32,734 bases of DNA from Candidatus Danuiimicrobium aquiferis (GTDB lineage Bacteria; Omnitrophota; Omnitrophia; Omnitrophales; Danuiimicrobiaceae). Position numbers and translations under genes: made by a program. Positions 31,006-32,734 of this stretch are shown here, piece after piece. The DNA lies in the NCBI GenBank assembly GCA_001804285.1, contig MHFR01000007.1, positions 1 through 32,734 on the forward strand. Reading direction: 5' to 3'. Position 1 is the stretch's first letter. Every line of letters begins with the position of its first letter. The notes below the pieces were generated by a model. That model saw only the letters and a list, made by a program, of their open reading frames with translations, had not been told where the DNA came from and did not search any database.

Positions 31006-32592
31006 ATGAAAACGATTTATAAACACCAGAAAGGAAATTTATCAAAACTTTTTGTGCTTGCTGTCTTTGTTTTACTTGTAACCGGAATCGTATCTTTTGC
31101 TGCAATGTCGAATATCGCTTGGGCTTACAGTCCTGACGAGGCTCTATTGCAAGCAAAGACAGATTTGGCCAACATGCTTCATTTGACGGATATCGAGAAA
31201 GATGCCATTCATATGGTGACGAATAAACCGCCTCAGTTTGCTTATTGGGCAAACAATTGTTATGGTTGGCCGCCTCTGCCCGGACAAACCTGCGTCAATG
31301 GTACAGTCACCGGCTACAAAGTTTACCTTGAACTCTACGGCATTCAATATGAATTCCACGCGGGGATACTGGATCCTATGAAAAGATTACTTGTGATAGA
31401 ACTGAATGACATAAGAATGAGAGATCCCTCGATTATGCTTCAACAAGTGGCAACCAACGGGCCGATGCAAACTAATTGTATGGATCCAGAAACCGTAACG
31501 GTTTTCGCCTGTCAATGGGCTAATTTAGGAATTCGTCGGAGTGACGGCGTCCCTGGTTGGATCGGTGCTTGGGATTACAACGCGACCGATTACATTAATA
31601 TTTTTTCGATCGTGAAAAATATCAAAGTGGGAGAAACATGGATAGATTTTCTGACGGTCAAGAAAACCCATTTTGCAGATTTATCCTGGATGGAGTATTG
31701 GTATGACCTTGCATCAAAGCCGGACATGCCAACCAGAATCACATTCGGTTTTCCCGTTGAAAATGGGGATCCCATCAAGGTTGAAGCTAAATTTGCTGAC
31801 TTTTGGGTTGATAGCAGCAATCCCGCTTTGAATCAACCTGTGTATATACCACCCAATCATCCTGATGTGACAAAACCAGCAATCAAAGATTTGGTGTTTA
31901 ACCAAAATGAAACGGCAAGTATATTGTCAGTATCCAATTACCGTTTGATTAGCGGTCCCGCATGTGCGCAGACCTATCCCATTCAATGTGAATATACCGT
32001 CGCGTTTGATTTATTAGTTAAATCTTGGCAATTCAAATATGAGGTAGCGGTTAAAACTCGCGGTGATGCATGGACAGTAGTGTCTGCTATTCCGAACTTC
32101 GTGGGTGTGGAAAACAGCAGACTTCAAGACCTCGCAAATAGGATTGCCGCCAATAACTATGACCTCAGCGGCGATGGTACAGTAAACAACTTGGATATCC
32201 TTCAGGCAAGGGGACTATATCCAGAAGCCATCGATCATCCCAATCGGCTGCCGGCGGATGTTGCACAGGCGCTTGATGTAGATGGAAATGGAGTTTTAGA
32301 CAATAATGACCTCCAAATCGTTTATTCAAAAATCAGGACGGTTATGAGGATTATCCAGGCAGCGAAAGACTTGGCGGAGCATATAAAATTGAAGAATTAC
32401 GACCTTAATCATGATGGCATAGTCAATACGTCCGATTACATTACGGCAAGAGCGTTCATCACAATTATTCCATATTCCGCTAATTTGCCGTCGGACGTTT
32501 TCACAACTTTGGATCTGAATCGCGACGGAGTTTTAAACAATGTGGACTACACATGGTTATTGCTTAAAATTCGAGGAGCGATGAATCGTTGA
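31006..32592 (+). CDS. Secreted dockerin-repeat protein, compact paralogue of the giant protein
   Basis: This 528-aa protein has a signal peptide (1-40, cleavage near AWA-YS), a helical start (HLTDIEKDAI), a Cys-Gly-Trp module (WANNCYGWPPLPGQTC, 81-96, followed by YGIQYEFHAG), a beta-rich middle and two C-terminal dockerin-type pairs with four calcium loops (DLSGDGTVNN, DVDGNGVLDN, DLNHDGIVNT, DLNRDGVLNN; about 386-528). The first ~380 residues align in order with about residues 840-1190 of the giant protein, including an SWMEYWYDL/SWIEYLYGL match and the SNYRL/SNYKL block. It therefore looks like one module set of the giant plus calcium repeats. It is secreted in prediction and has no obvious enzyme domain. 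Confidence 0.85.
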   Translation: MKTIYKHQKGNLSKLFVLAVFVLLVTGIVSFAAMSNIAWAYSPDEALLQAKTDLANMLHLTDIEKDAIHMVTNKPPQFAYWANNCYGWPPLPGQTCVNGTVTGYKVYLELYGIQYEFHAGILDPMKRLLVIELNDIRMRDPSIMLQQVATNGPMQTNCMDPETVTVFACQWANLGIRRSDGVPGWIGAWDYNATDYINIFSIVKNIKVGETWIDFLTVKKTHFADLSWMEYWYDLASKPDMPTRITFGFPVENGDPIKVEAKFADFWVDSSNPALNQPVYIPPNHPDVTKPAIKDLVFNQNETASILSVSNYRLISGPACAQTYPIQCEYTVAFDLLVKSWQFKYEVAVKTRGDAWTVVSAIPNFVGVENSRLQDLANRIAANNYDLSGDGTVNNLDILQARGLYPEAIDHPNRLPADVAQALDVDGNGVLDNNDLQIVYSKIRTVMRIIQAAKDLAEHIKLKNYDLNHDGIVNTSDYITARAFITIIPYSANLPSDVFTTLDLNRDGVLNNVDYTWLLLKIRGAMNR

Positions 32593-32723
32593 TAAAGCAG
32601 GCAGGTAACCTGCGCCACACTATGTGGCGTACCCGCCAACCCAAGGCTCTACCTCAACAACAGGGGCAGTAAGACAAATCCGATACATTAGGGTTAGTTC
32701 CAATAACCTTAAAAGGAGAGTCT
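32593..32723 (+). other. Structured leader of unknown type before the next gene
   Basis: The 130-nt gap holds GCAGG-TAA-CCTGC and CGCCAC-ACTAT-GTGGCG hairpins close together, then a pyrimidine/GA-mixed stretch and an AAGGAG ribosome site at 32713-32718. No T-run follows, so it is not a convincing terminator of the dockerin gene. I could not match it to a riboswitch consensus. Confidence 0.45.
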
Positions 32724-32734
32724 TATGCCCCTTG
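32724..32734 (+). CDS. Start of a truncated gene at the window edge
   Basis: ATG CCC CTT follows AAGGAG with a 5-nt gap. Only three codons are in the window, so no product can be assigned. Confidence 0.6.

Noticed and set aside
32593-32723. c-di-GMP (GEMM-I) riboswitch
   Set aside because: GGTAACC-like pieces occur, but the conserved GCACAGGGCAAACC and GCAAAGCC core strings are absent on both strands.

Overview
The window looks like a chromosomal segment of an uncultured Gram-negative-type bacterium with moderate GC. Support for that cell type: ADP-heptose (LPS core) precursor genes, gene pairs with two-membrane-style secreted proteins, PilZ/c-di-GMP proteins, and Sec-exported dockerin-repeat proteins including one of about 2,680 residues. 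My best guess is the Candidatus Omnitrophota / PVC neighbourhood. This is inferred from gene content and style, not from a marker-gene comparison.

Layout (most genes are on the minus strand, so they read right to left). (1) 250-4162: a tightly overlapping operon pfp-type phosphofructokinase > gmhA > hldE-C (rfaE2) > thiE > pfkB-family kinase, followed by tRNA-Gly(CCC). It combines central glycolysis with heptose activation. (2) 4353-6938: promoter > accB > accC > amaP/Asp23-like, the biotin half of acetyl-CoA carboxylase with its usual Asp23 partner. (3) 6940-9086: DUF1844 protein, YbhN/UPF0104-type membrane protein, a small Trm112-like zinc protein and aroQ. (4) 9145-11472: two tandem STAS-like+PilZ genes bracketed by two copies of a ~195-bp structured, MITE-like repeat. 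(5) 11469-14181: 6S RNA > rarA > a sigma-54-activator-like protein whose ATPase and sigma-54 contact motifs are eroded. (6) 14224-22584: one very large secreted, modular, calcium-loop-rich protein with its own terminator and RBS. (7) 22929-29117: the translation operon thrS > infC > rpmI > rplT > pheS > pheT behind a clean promoter. (8) Plus strand, 29283-30665: two TPM-domain proteins. (9) Plus strand, 30872-32592: a possible 37-aa membrane peptide and a 528-aa dockerin protein that is a compact paralogue of the giant protein; a new gene begins at 32724.

Repeat families: at least four copies of a TGTCATTCCCGC palindromic repeat (1287, 4220, 13825 degenerate, 26381 partial) and two copies of the larger MITE-like element. 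Three genes (thiE, the sigma-54-like gene, rpmI) have their stop codons at or inside these repeats.

Most interesting points: an Asp/Lys active-site signature predicting pyrophosphate-dependent PFK; the repeat-bracketed STAS-PilZ pair beside a degenerate sigma-54 activator; compensatory base changes between the two structured repeats; a 6S RNA upstream of rarA; the giant/small dockerin protein family with shared Cys-Gly-Trp modules; and PheT and ThrS that each lack a normally present accessory domain. No CRISPR array, complete insertion sequence or phage gene was seen.
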